A stretch of 64,000 bases of DNA from CBFDBF01 sp050304615 (lineage in GTDB: Bacteria; Pseudomonadota; Gammaproteobacteria; Chromatiales; Chromatiaceae), in contig JBNLDW010000011.1 in NCBI GenBank assembly GCA_050304615.1, forward strand, positions 434,001-498,000, in the 5' to 3' direction. Below are positions 32,349-40,692 of the stretch, piece by piece. A program made the position numbers and the translations under genes. Below the pieces are notes generated by a model. The model saw only the letters and a program-made list of their open reading frames with translations, was not told the origin of the DNA and made no database searches. The stretch's first letter is position 1, and each line of letters starts with the position of its first letter.

Positions 32349-33278
32349 ATGCTACTTGGAAAGAGTCCAGCCTTGCTTGAAGTGACTAACGCGGCCAGTC
32401 TGATTGCTGCTGCTGATGTCACTGCAATGATTTATGGGGAGAGTGGGAGTGGCAAAGAGTTGCTAGCCCGCTCTATTCATGCCGGAAGTCGGCGTGCTCA
32501 GCGGCCGTTTGTCGCGGTAAACTGTGCCGCGCTCTCCTCAACATTGGCAGAGTCTCAGCTGTTCGGCCATGTACATGGGGCATTTGTTAGTGCTGTTAGT
32601 GAGCATGAAGGCTATATCCAGCAGGCTGGTGGTGGCACCCTGTTTCTGGATGAGGTGGCTGAACTGCCGATTGCAATACAGGCAAAGCTACTTCATCTAC
32701 TTGAATCTGGAGAGCTAGTGCCGCTGGGGGCTACTGATCCAATGAAGGTTGATGTGCGGATTATTGCCGCCACTAAAAAAGATCTACAACAAGAGGTGGT
32801 TGCAGGGAAGCTACGTGAGGATCTCTTCTATCGTCTAAATGTGGTTCCTCTATATATGCCGCCCCTGCGTGAACGCCTGGGTGATATTGCTGCTCTGTTG
32901 GCACATTTCAGCCAGGAGAGTGCCGACCGTTACGGGCTTAAAGTTGTACGTTTCAGCAAGGCCACCCTGAGCCAGCTGCGGAAGTATGATTGGCCGGGCA
33001 ATGTACAAGAGCTCTGTAATCTGTGTGAGCGGGTGGCACTCCTGCTGCCAGGCACAGAGATCACTCCCCAAAACCTGCCACAAGAGTTTCAACAGAGGGC
33101 GGCAACTGATGCGATCGTAGAGCTTCCAGTGACCGGTCTGGTGCTATCTGATTTGGAGAAGAGCCTGATCCAGCAGGCCCTGGAGCGTACCGCTGGTAAT
33201 CGTAGCCGGGCGGCCAGATTGTTGGGCATCAGCCGGGATACCCTGCTCTATCGGCTCAGGAAGTTTTCACTGGTATAG
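32349..33278 (+). CDS. AAA+ transcriptional regulator, NtrC-like, with degenerate GAFTGA loop
   Basis: A 309-residue protein with no receiver domain. It has an AAA+ central domain (Walker A GESGSGKE, Walker B GGGTLFLDEV, an arginine finger region after LREDLFYRLNVVPLYMPPLRER) and a C-terminal Fis-type helix-turn-helix (GNRSRAARLLGISRDTLLYRLRKF). The loop that contacts sigma-54 reads HGAFVSA instead of GAFTGA; proteins lacking the threonine usually cannot remodel sigma-54 polymerase. It may act on sigma-70 promoters, as TyrR does, or be regulated by an unseen partner. ATG 32349 is preferred over GTG 32340 because AGGTGA sits 6 bases upstream. Confidence 0.85.
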   Translation: MLLGKSPALLEVTNAASLIAAADVTAMIYGESGSGKELLARSIHAGSRRAQRPFVAVNCAALSSTLAESQLFGHVHGAFVSAVSEHEGYIQQAGGGTLFLDEVAELPIAIQAKLLHLLESGELVPLGATDPMKVDVRIIAATKKDLQQEVVAGKLREDLFYRLNVVPLYMPPLRERLGDIAALLAHFSQESADRYGLKVVRFSKATLSQLRKYDWPGNVQELCNLCERVALLLPGTEITPQNLPQEFQQRAATDAIVELPVTGLVLSDLEKSLIQQALERTAGNRSRAARLLGISRDTLLYRLRKFSLV

Positions 33279-33285
33279 AGCCCGT

Positions 33286-34395
33286 TTATCCTGAAAACAG
33301 CCGGACACAGTTACGTCCGGCCTGTTTTGCTAGGTAGAGGGCGCTATCTGCCTCGTGCAGCAGCCTCTCACCCAGGGCGCTGTACTCATCATCTGAATCC
33401 AGATTCAGCCGACTGACACCTACCGACACCGTAACCGCCAACTCCTCGTTGGCGCTGGTTGGTATTGTGTGGTTGGCTATGCAGTGGCGGATTCTCTCCG
33501 CCAGATGGAGCGACTCATCGGCGTCGGTCTGGGGTAGGAGCAGGGCAAATTCCTCGCCGCCAAAACGGGTTGCCATATCGGAGGCGCGCAGACATCTCCG
33601 GATCCTCAGGGCGATCTCACGCAGTACCGTATCACCGGCACTATGGCCATGTTGGTCATTGACCAGTTTGAAATGGTCGGCATCGATAAATAGACAGCTC
33701 ATAGGTTGTTGGTAGCGGATTGCGCGGGAGGTCTCCTGCTGTATCCTGCGCTCCAGATAGCGTCGATTATGCAGGCCTGTGAGGGCGTCGGTTAGGCCGC
33801 TAATAATCAGATGTTCGCGGTTAGCGGCATTCTCCAGGCAGACCGCAGCAATCGTGGCAAGGTGGTGCAGAAAATCGCTGGCGTGGTGGCGGGTAAATCG
33901 CTGTGGATCATTGCTGCCCAGATGCAGGCTTCCAACCAACTGCTCACGCCGTAGCATGGGTATCAATGCAACACTCTGTAGTTCATTGTTATGGGCGAAT
34001 AACGCCCCGTGTTCAGCTTGAAACGGCCCCAGCCACGACTCTCTCAGATCTCTAACCACTACGGGTGCATCTCTGTTGCTATCCAGAAAGCGGATGTTAG
34101 GGAAATGGTTGATGTGTTGGTCGTTGTGTAGCAACAGATGGCGCAGATCATGCTCTGGGTCGTACAGGATCACGCTGATATCAGGCAGACCGAAGGATTC
34201 TTGCATCCCGGCGGTGAGAGAGTGCAGCAGTTCAGGTAGTGTCTCGGCGCCGAGCAGGGAGAGCTCCCGGTTATTAAAGCGGCGCAGCACCTCCTCATTG
34301 TAGCTGGCCTCTTGCGACAGCGAATGTAGTTTGCTGCGCAGAGCCCTAGTCTCAACATCTGACGCATTAGGTGGGGGTGAGGGCGTTTTGTTCAT
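33286..34395 (-). CDS. DUF484/GAF-domain diguanylate cyclase
   Basis: A 369-residue cytoplasmic c-di-GMP synthase. An N-terminal coiled region and a DUF484/GAF-like sensor domain (about 45-195, with ETLPELLHSLTAGMQESFGLPDISVILYD and VALIPMLRREQLVGSLHLGSND) precede a GGDEF domain (about 210-365). The active-site motif is GGEEF and the product-inhibition RxxD motif (RASD) lies five residues upstream of it, so the enzyme should be active and feedback-inhibited. No membrane segment. It is convergent with the AAA+ regulator, 7 bases apart. Confidence 0.92.
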   Translation of the reverse strand: MNKTPSPPPNASDVETRALRSKLHSLSQEASYNEEVLRRFNNRELSLLGAETLPELLHSLTAGMQESFGLPDISVILYDPEHDLRHLLLHNDQHINHFPNIRFLDSNRDAPVVVRDLRESWLGPFQAEHGALFAHNNELQSVALIPMLRREQLVGSLHLGSNDPQRFTRHHASDFLHHLATIAAVCLENAANREHLIISGLTDALTGLHNRRYLERRIQQETSRAIRYQQPMSCLFIDADHFKLVNDQHGHSAGDTVLREIALRIRRCLRASDMATRFGGEEFALLLPQTDADESLHLAERIRHCIANHTIPTSANEELAVTVSVGVSRLNLDSDDEYSALGERLLHEADSALYLAKQAGRNCVRLFSG

Positions 34396-34660
34396 GACAA
34401 AATAGGCCGTGGCTCAGGAATCCCTGCCTTGCCTGCAAACTATAGGCTATAAATCGTCATTTTTCTCTCTGGTTGCCTCCTAAATGGCCAATTTGGGCCC
34501 CCGGTCATATTTGCCTGCATTATGGTTAGATATCTATTCAGAGTTAGTCTCGACAGGGCAATATAGATATTATTGCAGCGATGCATGGTTTAAGGCCGTA
34601 ACGCTAGAATCTGGTACACTCCATGGGGTGAATGCTTCTGGATTTGAGACTTAGTTAATA
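34396..34660. other. Intergenic region, diguanylate cyclase to msbA
   Basis: 265 bases without an open gene. It carries the divergent promoters of the diguanylate cyclase and msbA. An A/T-rich hexamer set near 34606-34620 (TAGAAT, TACACT) could be a -10 for msbA, but I see no convincing -35 and no repeat. Confidence 0.3.
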
Positions 34661-36403
34661 GTGGATAAAAACCAAAAAAACAGCGGTCTTACGACCTATG
34701 TTCGGCTGCTCTCTTATGTCTGGCCATATATTGGGGTGTTTGCGCTCAGTATCGCCGGTTATATTGTGTTTGCCCTGACACAGCCAGCGTTTGCCAAACT
34801 GATGGAGTATTTTGTTGAAGGGCTGGAGAGTGAGTCCAACCAGCTGATGTACGCTGTGCCACTGGCAGCACTGGGGTTGGCGGTGTTGCGCGGCATCGGC
34901 TCATTTGTCGGCAACTACAATATCGCCAAGGTATCCAATCACATAGTGCATGATCTGCGGGTTGATCTGTTCAACAAGCTGTTGGTGCTACCTAACAGCT
35001 ATATAGACAACCATAATTCAGGCTATCTAATCTCCAAGATTACCTACAATGTAACCCTGGTTACCGGAGCTGCCACCGATGCCATCAAGGTGGTTATCCG
35101 CGAGGGATTGACGGTCATCTTTCTGTTGCTTTATCTTTTTTGGACCAACTGGAAGCTAACTCTGGTATTTCTGGCTATAGCGCCGGTGATCGCTGTGCTG
35201 ATATCAGTAGTAGGGAGGCGGTTGCGCAAACTGAGCCACAAGATTCAGGATGCGATGGGCCAGGTGACACACGTCACCTCAGAGACCATTCATGGGTTTC
35301 AGGTAGTGCGGAGTTATGGTGGCGAAGAGTATGAGCGCGAACGTTTTATGGCGGCCAGCCTACGCAACCTGAGAAAGGGGCTGCAGATGGTCAAGGTGGG
35401 CGCGGTCACCACCCCGATCCTGCAGGTGCTGGTAGTTGCGGCAATGGCGGTCATCATGTTTCTGGTCCTCTATATGCGTGATACAGGCAGCACTGCCGCT
35501 CTGGTTTCGTTTGTAATTGCGGTGGGGCTGCTGCCCAAGCCGGTCCGTCAGTTGAGTGAGGTCTATGGCAATATCCAGAAGGGAATCGCTGCCTGTGAGA
35601 CTATCTTTGAGCAGCTGGATGAGACGGCCGAGCAGGATGGTGGCCAGTACACTACGGGGCGTGTGGCTGGACGCATTGAGTTATCCTCTCTTGGCTTTCA
35701 TTATCCAGAGAGTGAGCAGGAGGTGCTACAGGATATAAATTTGGTGGTGGAGCCAGGCGAGATGGTGGCGTTGGTTGGGCGTTCCGGTAGCGGCAAAACC
35801 ACAATCACCAATCTGCTGTTGCGCTTTTATGACCACACCACTGGCGATCTACTGATTGATGGGGTGCCGATCCAGGAGTTCGCACTGCAAAATCTACGCA
35901 GCCAGATCGCTTTGGTGAGCCAGGATGTCGCCCTGTTCAATGATACGGTTGCCAGGAATATTGCCTATGGCCCGCTGGCGGAGGATGAGGAGAAGATCAC
36001 CCAAGCGGCCCGTGCGGCCCATGCCATAGATTTTATTGAGAGGCTGGATAATGGTCTGAACACCTTGATCGGCGAGAACGGGGTCATGCTATCTGGTGGG
36101 CAGCGGCAACGCCTCGCCATCGCGCGAGCCTTTATGAAAGATGCTCCTATTCTTATTTTGGATGAGGCTACATCAGCCCTGGATACAGAGGCTGAGCGTC
36201 ATATCCAGGAGGCGCTGAAGGAGCTGACCAAAGGGCGGACGACGTTGGTGATCGCGCATCGCCTCTCAACTATAGAACATGCAGATCGTATTGTGGTGCT
36301 GCGAGACGGCGCCATTGTAGAGAGCGGCAGCCATGCCGAGTTGTTGGCGCTGGATGGGGAGTACGCCACGCTGTATCAAAATCGGTTTGCTGAGGATATT
36401 TAG
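34661..36403 (+). CDS. msbA: Lipid A-core flippase (ABC exporter)
   Basis: A 580-residue half-transporter: six membrane helices (about 25-300) and one ATPase domain with Walker A GRSGSGKTT, signature LSGGQRQRLAIARA, Walker B ILILDEATSALD and the H-loop (VIAHRLST). Length and the HIVHDLRVDLFNKLL and YIDNHNSGYLISKITYNV intracellular loops match MsbA, which flips lipid A-core to the outer leaflet. The start is GTG 34661. The TAG stop (36401-36403) is also the first three bases of a MITE-like inverted-repeat element, so the insertion set the 3' end of the gene without shortening it noticeably. Confidence 0.93.
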   Translation: MDKNQKNSGLTTYVRLLSYVWPYIGVFALSIAGYIVFALTQPAFAKLMEYFVEGLESESNQLMYAVPLAALGLAVLRGIGSFVGNYNIAKVSNHIVHDLRVDLFNKLLVLPNSYIDNHNSGYLISKITYNVTLVTGAATDAIKVVIREGLTVIFLLLYLFWTNWKLTLVFLAIAPVIAVLISVVGRRLRKLSHKIQDAMGQVTHVTSETIHGFQVVRSYGGEEYERERFMAASLRNLRKGLQMVKVGAVTTPILQVLVVAAMAVIMFLVLYMRDTGSTAALVSFVIAVGLLPKPVRQLSEVYGNIQKGIAACETIFEQLDETAEQDGGQYTTGRVAGRIELSSLGFHYPESEQEVLQDINLVVEPGEMVALVGRSGSGKTTITNLLLRFYDHTTGDLLIDGVPIQEFALQNLRSQIALVSQDVALFNDTVARNIAYGPLAEDEEKITQAARAAHAIDFIERLDNGLNTLIGENGVMLSGGQRQRLAIARAFMKDAPILILDEATSALDTEAERHIQEALKELTKGRTTLVIAHRLSTIEHADRIVVLRDGAIVESGSHAELLALDGEYATLYQNRFAEDI

Positions 36404-36582
36404 CCCGTATTTCTCACCACCCTTGTACTGCGGGCGCCGAACTACTCGCCATGACAGCGCGTACTCCCTCCAGCCAGTTTGACGTAGTGTCAGCTACGCC
36501 TACACTGTCTTCCACTCCGTGCACCCAGTCACAGCGGCATTTCGACGCCCTCGCGACGAACTGTGGTGAGAAATGCGGGCTA
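36401..36582. mobile_element. MITE-like element with 20-bp terminal inverted repeats
   Basis: A 182-bp non-coding element. The left end (36401-36420, TAGCCCGTATTTCTCACCAC) and right end (36563-36582) are inverted repeats matching at 19 of 20 positions. The ends are TA on both sides, as for IS630/Tc1-type non-autonomous elements. No transposase; the internal ORFs are short shadows. It includes the msbA stop codon and lies 16 bases from the cysQ stop, filling the msbA-cysQ convergent gap. Confidence 0.75.
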
Positions 36583-36598
36583 GGCGGAGTGGTCTGCC

Positions 36599-37393
36599 CT
36601 ATAGGTATTGCGACCAGTCGGTCTCCAGGTCGCCAAACACAAAGAAGTGTGGGTTTAGCAGGGAGTCTTTGCTGTTATAACGCAGGGGCTGCATTTGGGT
36701 ATCTGTGACTCGCCCCCCGGCCGCCTCAACTACTGCCTGGGCGGCTGCAGTGTCCCACTCCGATGTGGGGCCTATGCGGGGATAGATGTCCGCGCTACCC
36801 TCTGCCACCAGACAGAGTTTTAGTGAACTCCCCATGCTTATAATCTCATGCGCTCCCAGGTTGGTTAGGTATCTTTTGAGACTCTCCCCGGCGTGAGATC
36901 GGCTGCCGGCCACCTTGACTGGATGGCGATGCTTGGGGCGGACGGATATCTTGCATCGCTTTTCGCCTGGAAGCTGGCGAAAGGCGCCAACCTTTCTGTC
37001 GCCATAGTATATGACACCGGTTACCGGAACATAGACGATACCGACCGTGGGTTCACCATCTTCTATCAGGGCTATATTGACCGTGAACTCACCGTTACGT
37101 TTAACAAATTCACGGGTGCCATCCAGAGGGTCTATCAACCAGTAGCAGCTCCAGCTGCGACGTTGGGCAACAGTGATCTCTGCCGATTCTTCAGATAGTA
37201 TCGGAATATCCGGAGTAAGCTTCTTCAATGCCTCAACAATAATTTTATGGGAGGCAAGGTCAGCTGCGGTCAGCGGTGACTGGTCGGCCTTCTTCTCTAC
37301 ATCAAAGTCAGTGTTGTAAATATCGAGTATGGCGTTGCCGGCCTCTCTGGAGATCTTTATGAGTGCGTCAATCGATGGGATGTCATTGTTCAT
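36599..37393 (-). CDS. cysQ: 3'(2'),5'-bisphosphate nucleotidase
   Basis: A 264-residue inositol-monophosphatase-fold enzyme: KADQSPLTAADLASHKII, the metal-binding ILSEES and WLIDPLDGTREFVKRNGEFTVNIALIE, and late TSEWDTAAAQAVVEAAGG, all canonical for CysQ. It removes the 3'-phosphate from PAP (and PAPS), relieving inhibition after sulfuryl transfer. It overlaps the upstream nudE by 4 bases, a common gammaproteobacterial pair. Relevant here because a PAPS-making cysC sits in the LPS cluster at 53 kb. Confidence 0.95.
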   Translation of the reverse strand: MNNDIPSIDALIKISREAGNAILDIYNTDFDVEKKADQSPLTAADLASHKIIVEALKKLTPDIPILSEESAEITVAQRRSWSCYWLIDPLDGTREFVKRNGEFTVNIALIEDGEPTVGIVYVPVTGVIYYGDRKVGAFRQLPGEKRCKISVRPKHRHPVKVAGSRSHAGESLKRYLTNLGAHEIISMGSSLKLCLVAEGSADIYPRIGPTSEWDTAAAQAVVEAAGGRVTDTQMQPLRYNSKDSLLNPHFFVFGDLETDWSQYL

Positions 37394-37941
37394 AGTTGTT
37401 CCGTAAGTAGTAGATCACGCACCATATAGAGTGCTGCAATAGAGCGTGCTTCGGTAAAGTCTTGAAGTTTGAATAGTTCATTCATGGAGGCTATCTTCCA
37501 TGGAACTACCTCAATTTGTTCAGGTTCATCGCCTTCAAGGCGATGGGGATATAGCTCGCTGGCCAGCACGATATGGGTAGTGTGGCCCAGATAACCAGGG
37601 GCAATGGTGAATGAGGCGATCTGCTCCAGGCGGTTGGCAGCATAACCGGTCTCCTCCTGGATCTCCCGGTTGGCCGCTGTGAGGGGGTCTTCGCCCTTCT
37701 CGATATGCCCCTTGGGGAAGGCTAGCTCATAGCGATCCATCCCGGCAGCATACTCCCTGATCAGCAGAGTAGTCTCTTGATCAAGCAGAGGTACCACCAG
37801 AACTGCACCCTGCGGCGAGCCGACTATCCGCTGATATTGGCGCTCTGCGCCATTGGCAAACTCAAGGTCCATCTCTTCTATGCGGAATACCCCGGTATCG
37901 ATCAATTGGCGGCGCGCCAGTATGGTAGGTTTTTTTGGCAT
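37390..37941 (-). CDS. nudE: ADP compounds hydrolase NudE
   Basis: A 183-residue Nudix hydrolase. The Nudix box is GHIEKGEDPLTAANREIQEETGY, with the NudE-typical N-terminus (LARRQLIDTGVFRIEEMDLEFANGAERQYQRI) and VPLLDQETTLLIREYAAG. NudE hydrolyses ADP-ribose, NADH and diadenosine polyphosphates. It is coupled to cysQ by a 4-base overlap and divergent from yrfG. Confidence 0.94.
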   Translation of the reverse strand: MPKKPTILARRQLIDTGVFRIEEMDLEFANGAERQYQRIVGSPQGAVLVVPLLDQETTLLIREYAAGMDRYELAFPKGHIEKGEDPLTAANREIQEETGYAANRLEQIASFTIAPGYLGHTTHIVLASELYPHRLEGDEPEQIEVVPWKIASMNELFKLQDFTEARSIAALYMVRDLLLTEQL

Positions 37942-38015
37942 AAGGGCTCTGTGATGAACTACTATGATGATCTTTTATATTATATAGAGTTTAGGCAACA
38001 TGTGCTGGAGGTGCT

Positions 38016-38678
38016 GTGAACGTGATAGTTAACTGGGAGCAGATTGATCACGTCCTCTTGGATATGGATGGAACTCTGCTCGATTTGCACTTCGATAGCC
38101 ATTTCTGGCTGGAACATGTGCCGTTGCGTTACGCACAGGCCAAGGGGATCTCGGTGGAGGTGGCGCGCACAGAGCTCTTCTCCCGGTACAGAGATATTGA
38201 GGGTACCCTAGAGTGGTACTCTATTGATCACTGGAGCGTGGAGCTGGGGCTGGATATAGCGCTGTTAAAGGAGGAGGTGGATCACCTGATTGCTGTACAT
38301 CCGCATGTGGTTGATTTTCTGCATATGCTGCGCAAGATGGGCAAGCGTAGCGTACTGGTGACCAATGCTCATCAGCGCTCTCTGGCCCTGAAGATGGAGC
38401 GTACCCAGCTCGGCGGACAGCTTGATGGAATGGTTTGTGCGCATGATCTTGGTCTTCCCAAAGAGAACCCGGGGTTTTGGCAGCGGCTACAGGAGGTGGA
38501 GCCGTTTTGCAAAGAGCGCACCCTGTTTGTGGATGACAGCCCGGCCGTACTCGCCTCGGCTGAGGACTACGGTGTTGGTTGGTTGTTACAGATACTGCGC
38601 CCCGATAGTCGGGAGGGGCAACGTGAGGCGGGTAGATATAACTCCATCCACGACTTCTCAGAGCTACTTATAGGATAG
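38016..38678 (+). CDS. yrfG: HAD-family GMP/IMP nucleotidase
   Basis: A 220-residue HAD phosphatase: nucleophile motif DHVLLDMDGTLLDLHFD, cap domain, motif II VLVTNAHQ, motif III lysine near GLPKENPGFWQRL, and motif IV FVDDSPAVLASAEDYG. The sequence around DLHFDSHFWLEHVPLRYA is characteristic of YrfG, which dephosphorylates GMP/IMP and neighbours nudE in E. coli as here. Start GTG 38016 has GGAGG just upstream. Confidence 0.9.
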   Translation: MNVIVNWEQIDHVLLDMDGTLLDLHFDSHFWLEHVPLRYAQAKGISVEVARTELFSRYRDIEGTLEWYSIDHWSVELGLDIALLKEEVDHLIAVHPHVVDFLHMLRKMGKRSVLVTNAHQRSLALKMERTQLGGQLDGMVCAHDLGLPKENPGFWQRLQEVEPFCKERTLFVDDSPAVLASAEDYGVGWLLQILRPDSREGQREAGRYNSIHDFSELLIG

Positions 38679-38690
38679 GAGAAGCTTCGG

Positions 38691-39971
38691 CTAGCGCCTT
38701 CTACTACGTCCCTGAGATCTGTTTCCAGATCCACCCTTGCCTCTGCCGCGACTATCTGGCTGACGGCGCGGTGGAAATTTCCTGCTTTTTGGATCTATCT
38801 CTGCCAGCAGCTCATTACTGATTGCCTGCATAGGCAGTGGGTGGCCGATATACTCTTCGATCTCTGGCAGGGAGAAGGAGTAGGTCTCACAGGCAAAACT
38901 GACGGCATCACCACTGGCCCCTGCACGCGCTGTCCGCCCGACGCGGTGGACATAATCCTCGGCATCTTCAGGCAGATCATAGTTAAAGATATGCGAGACA
39001 TCCGGGATATGCAGGCCGCGGGCTGCCACGTCAGTGGCCACCAGGATCGGCAGCTCACCCTGTTGAAATGCTGTTAGCAGATGGATGCGTTTCTTCTGTG
39101 GGACATCCCCCGAGAGGACAGCTGCTTTGATGCCATTGCCCTCCAGAAAGCCCCATACCTTATCTGCAGCCCGTTTGGTGTTAACGAAGACTATGGTGCG
39201 GCGAGGATCTATATGGCGTAACAGACCGATAAGCAGGGGTATCTTCTCGTCATTGGCTGTCATGTAACAGACCTGTGTTACCTTGTCTGCCGTCACCTGG
39301 TCGGTCTCGATCTTGATGGTCTCCGGATTATTCATATGTTCGTAGGCAAGCTCGATAACCCGGTAGGATAGGGTGGCAGAGAAGAGTAGTCCCAACCTCT
39401 TTTCTGGCGGCGGCATCCGCCGTAACAGATAACGGATATCTTTGATAAAACCGAGGTCGAACATCCGGTCAGCCTCATCCAGGACGATGACTTGGAGCTC
39501 CTTCAGGTCAAAGATATTCTGCTTGAAATAGTCGATTAGACGACCGGGGGTTCCGATGAGAATATCCACCCCATCCTGGAGTTGTTGCCGTTGGCTGTCG
39601 TAACCGGTGCCGCCATATACCAGCCCTAATTTGAACTCGGTATGGCGCCCCAGTACTTCCGCATCCTTGTGTATCTGGATGGCCAGCTCCCGTGTTGGGG
39701 CCAGCATAACTGCCCGTGGTTGGGTCTTTTTGCGTTGGTCGCTAGGGGGATTTTTCTGCAGGTGATTAAACGTCGCTAGCAAAAAAGCTGCAGTTTTCCC
39801 GGTCCCTGTTTGGGCCTGACCAGCAACATCCTGACCGGCAAGAGCCAGTGGTAGGGTTGCTGCCTGGATGGGTGTGCACAGAGAAAAGCCTGCGTCTTCA
39901 ACGCCTTGCATGATGTTGGAGCTCAGTCCGAAGCTGTCGAAGCGTATATCTGTTAGATGTTTATTACTCAT
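38691..39971 (-). CDS. rhlB: DEAD-box RNA helicase RhlB
   Basis: A 426-residue DEAD-box helicase: Q-motif CTPIQAATLPLALAGQDVAGQAQTGTGKTAAFLLA, DEAD (VLDEADRMFDLGF), SAT (LFSATLS), VFVNTKRAADKVW, and HRVGRTARAGASGDAVSFACE, then a Gly/Arg/Ser-rich tail. The RhlB assignment rests on length, the ending (PPRRQPDSRGRGKGG) and position beside trxA and rho, as in E. coli. RhlB unwinds mRNA in the RNA degradosome. Divergent from trxA. Confidence 0.92.
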   Translation of the reverse strand: MSNKHLTDIRFDSFGLSSNIMQGVEDAGFSLCTPIQAATLPLALAGQDVAGQAQTGTGKTAAFLLATFNHLQKNPPSDQRKKTQPRAVMLAPTRELAIQIHKDAEVLGRHTEFKLGLVYGGTGYDSQRQQLQDGVDILIGTPGRLIDYFKQNIFDLKELQVIVLDEADRMFDLGFIKDIRYLLRRMPPPEKRLGLLFSATLSYRVIELAYEHMNNPETIKIETDQVTADKVTQVCYMTANDEKIPLLIGLLRHIDPRRTIVFVNTKRAADKVWGFLEGNGIKAAVLSGDVPQKKRIHLLTAFQQGELPILVATDVAARGLHIPDVSHIFNYDLPEDAEDYVHRVGRTARAGASGDAVSFACETYSFSLPEIEEYIGHPLPMQAISNELLAEIDPKSRKFPPRRQPDSRGRGKGGSGNRSQGRSRRR

Positions 39972-40174
39972 GGCGGGCTAGGATACAGCAAATCAACCAG
40001 TGTTGGGACTTGCAATAGAGAAAATATTCATATCAAATAGGGATCAAGATGTGTGAATCACGTAGATCGTAGTAACCAATTCTTACAAGAACCCGTTTAA
40101 TTTTTTGTACTATAGTATTAAAGCACCAGTGCGATCCCGCACATCGCGGTGCAATTTTAATTGGAGAGATTTAA

Positions 40175-40501
40175 GTGAGCGGAGAGGTTGTTCATGTAAC
40201 AGATGACTCTTTTGAGTCAGAGGTATTGCAAAGCAGCGAGCCTGTGCTGGTAGATTATTGGGCAGAGTGGTGTGGCCCCTGCAAGATGATTGCCCCGGTG
40301 CTGGACGAGATTGCAACTAAGTACTCAGGCAAGGTCAAGATCGTAAAGATCAATATTGATGACAATCCTAATACTCCACCCCGTTACGGTATACGTGGTA
40401 TCCCAACTTTGATGCTGTTCAAGAATGGTGAGGTAGAGGCTACCAAGGTGGGGGCTGTATCCGTCTCTCAGTTGACGGCCTTTATTGACAGCAACGCCTG
40501 A
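40175..40501 (+). CDS. trxA: Thioredoxin 1
   Basis: A 108-residue thioredoxin with active site Trp32-Cys33-Gly-Pro-Cys36-Lys and cis-proline loop RGIPTLMLFKNGE. It reduces disulphides in ribonucleotide reductase, PAPS reductase and many proteins. Start GTG 40175 follows a GGAGAG Shine-Dalgarno. rhlB-trxA-rho order is conserved in Gammaproteobacteria. Confidence 0.97.
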   Translation: MSGEVVHVTDDSFESEVLQSSEPVLVDYWAEWCGPCKMIAPVLDEIATKYSGKVKIVKINIDDNPNTPPRYGIRGIPTLMLFKNGEVEATKVGAVSVSQLTAFIDSNA

Positions 40502-40692
40502 GGCGACCAGAATTAAACAATAGTAGACGTGCCTGAAGATAGTGTTCAAACTAACGACTAGTTATATCTCACAGGCGTTGTCCCGATAAACTTTAAACAT
40601 TCCTGAGTGAACTTTCCCTGTTAACCAAGTAGTTTTCCCTGGACGTAGCATATCCATTTCTTCCTTTCGTAACTATCTATATCAGACAAACC

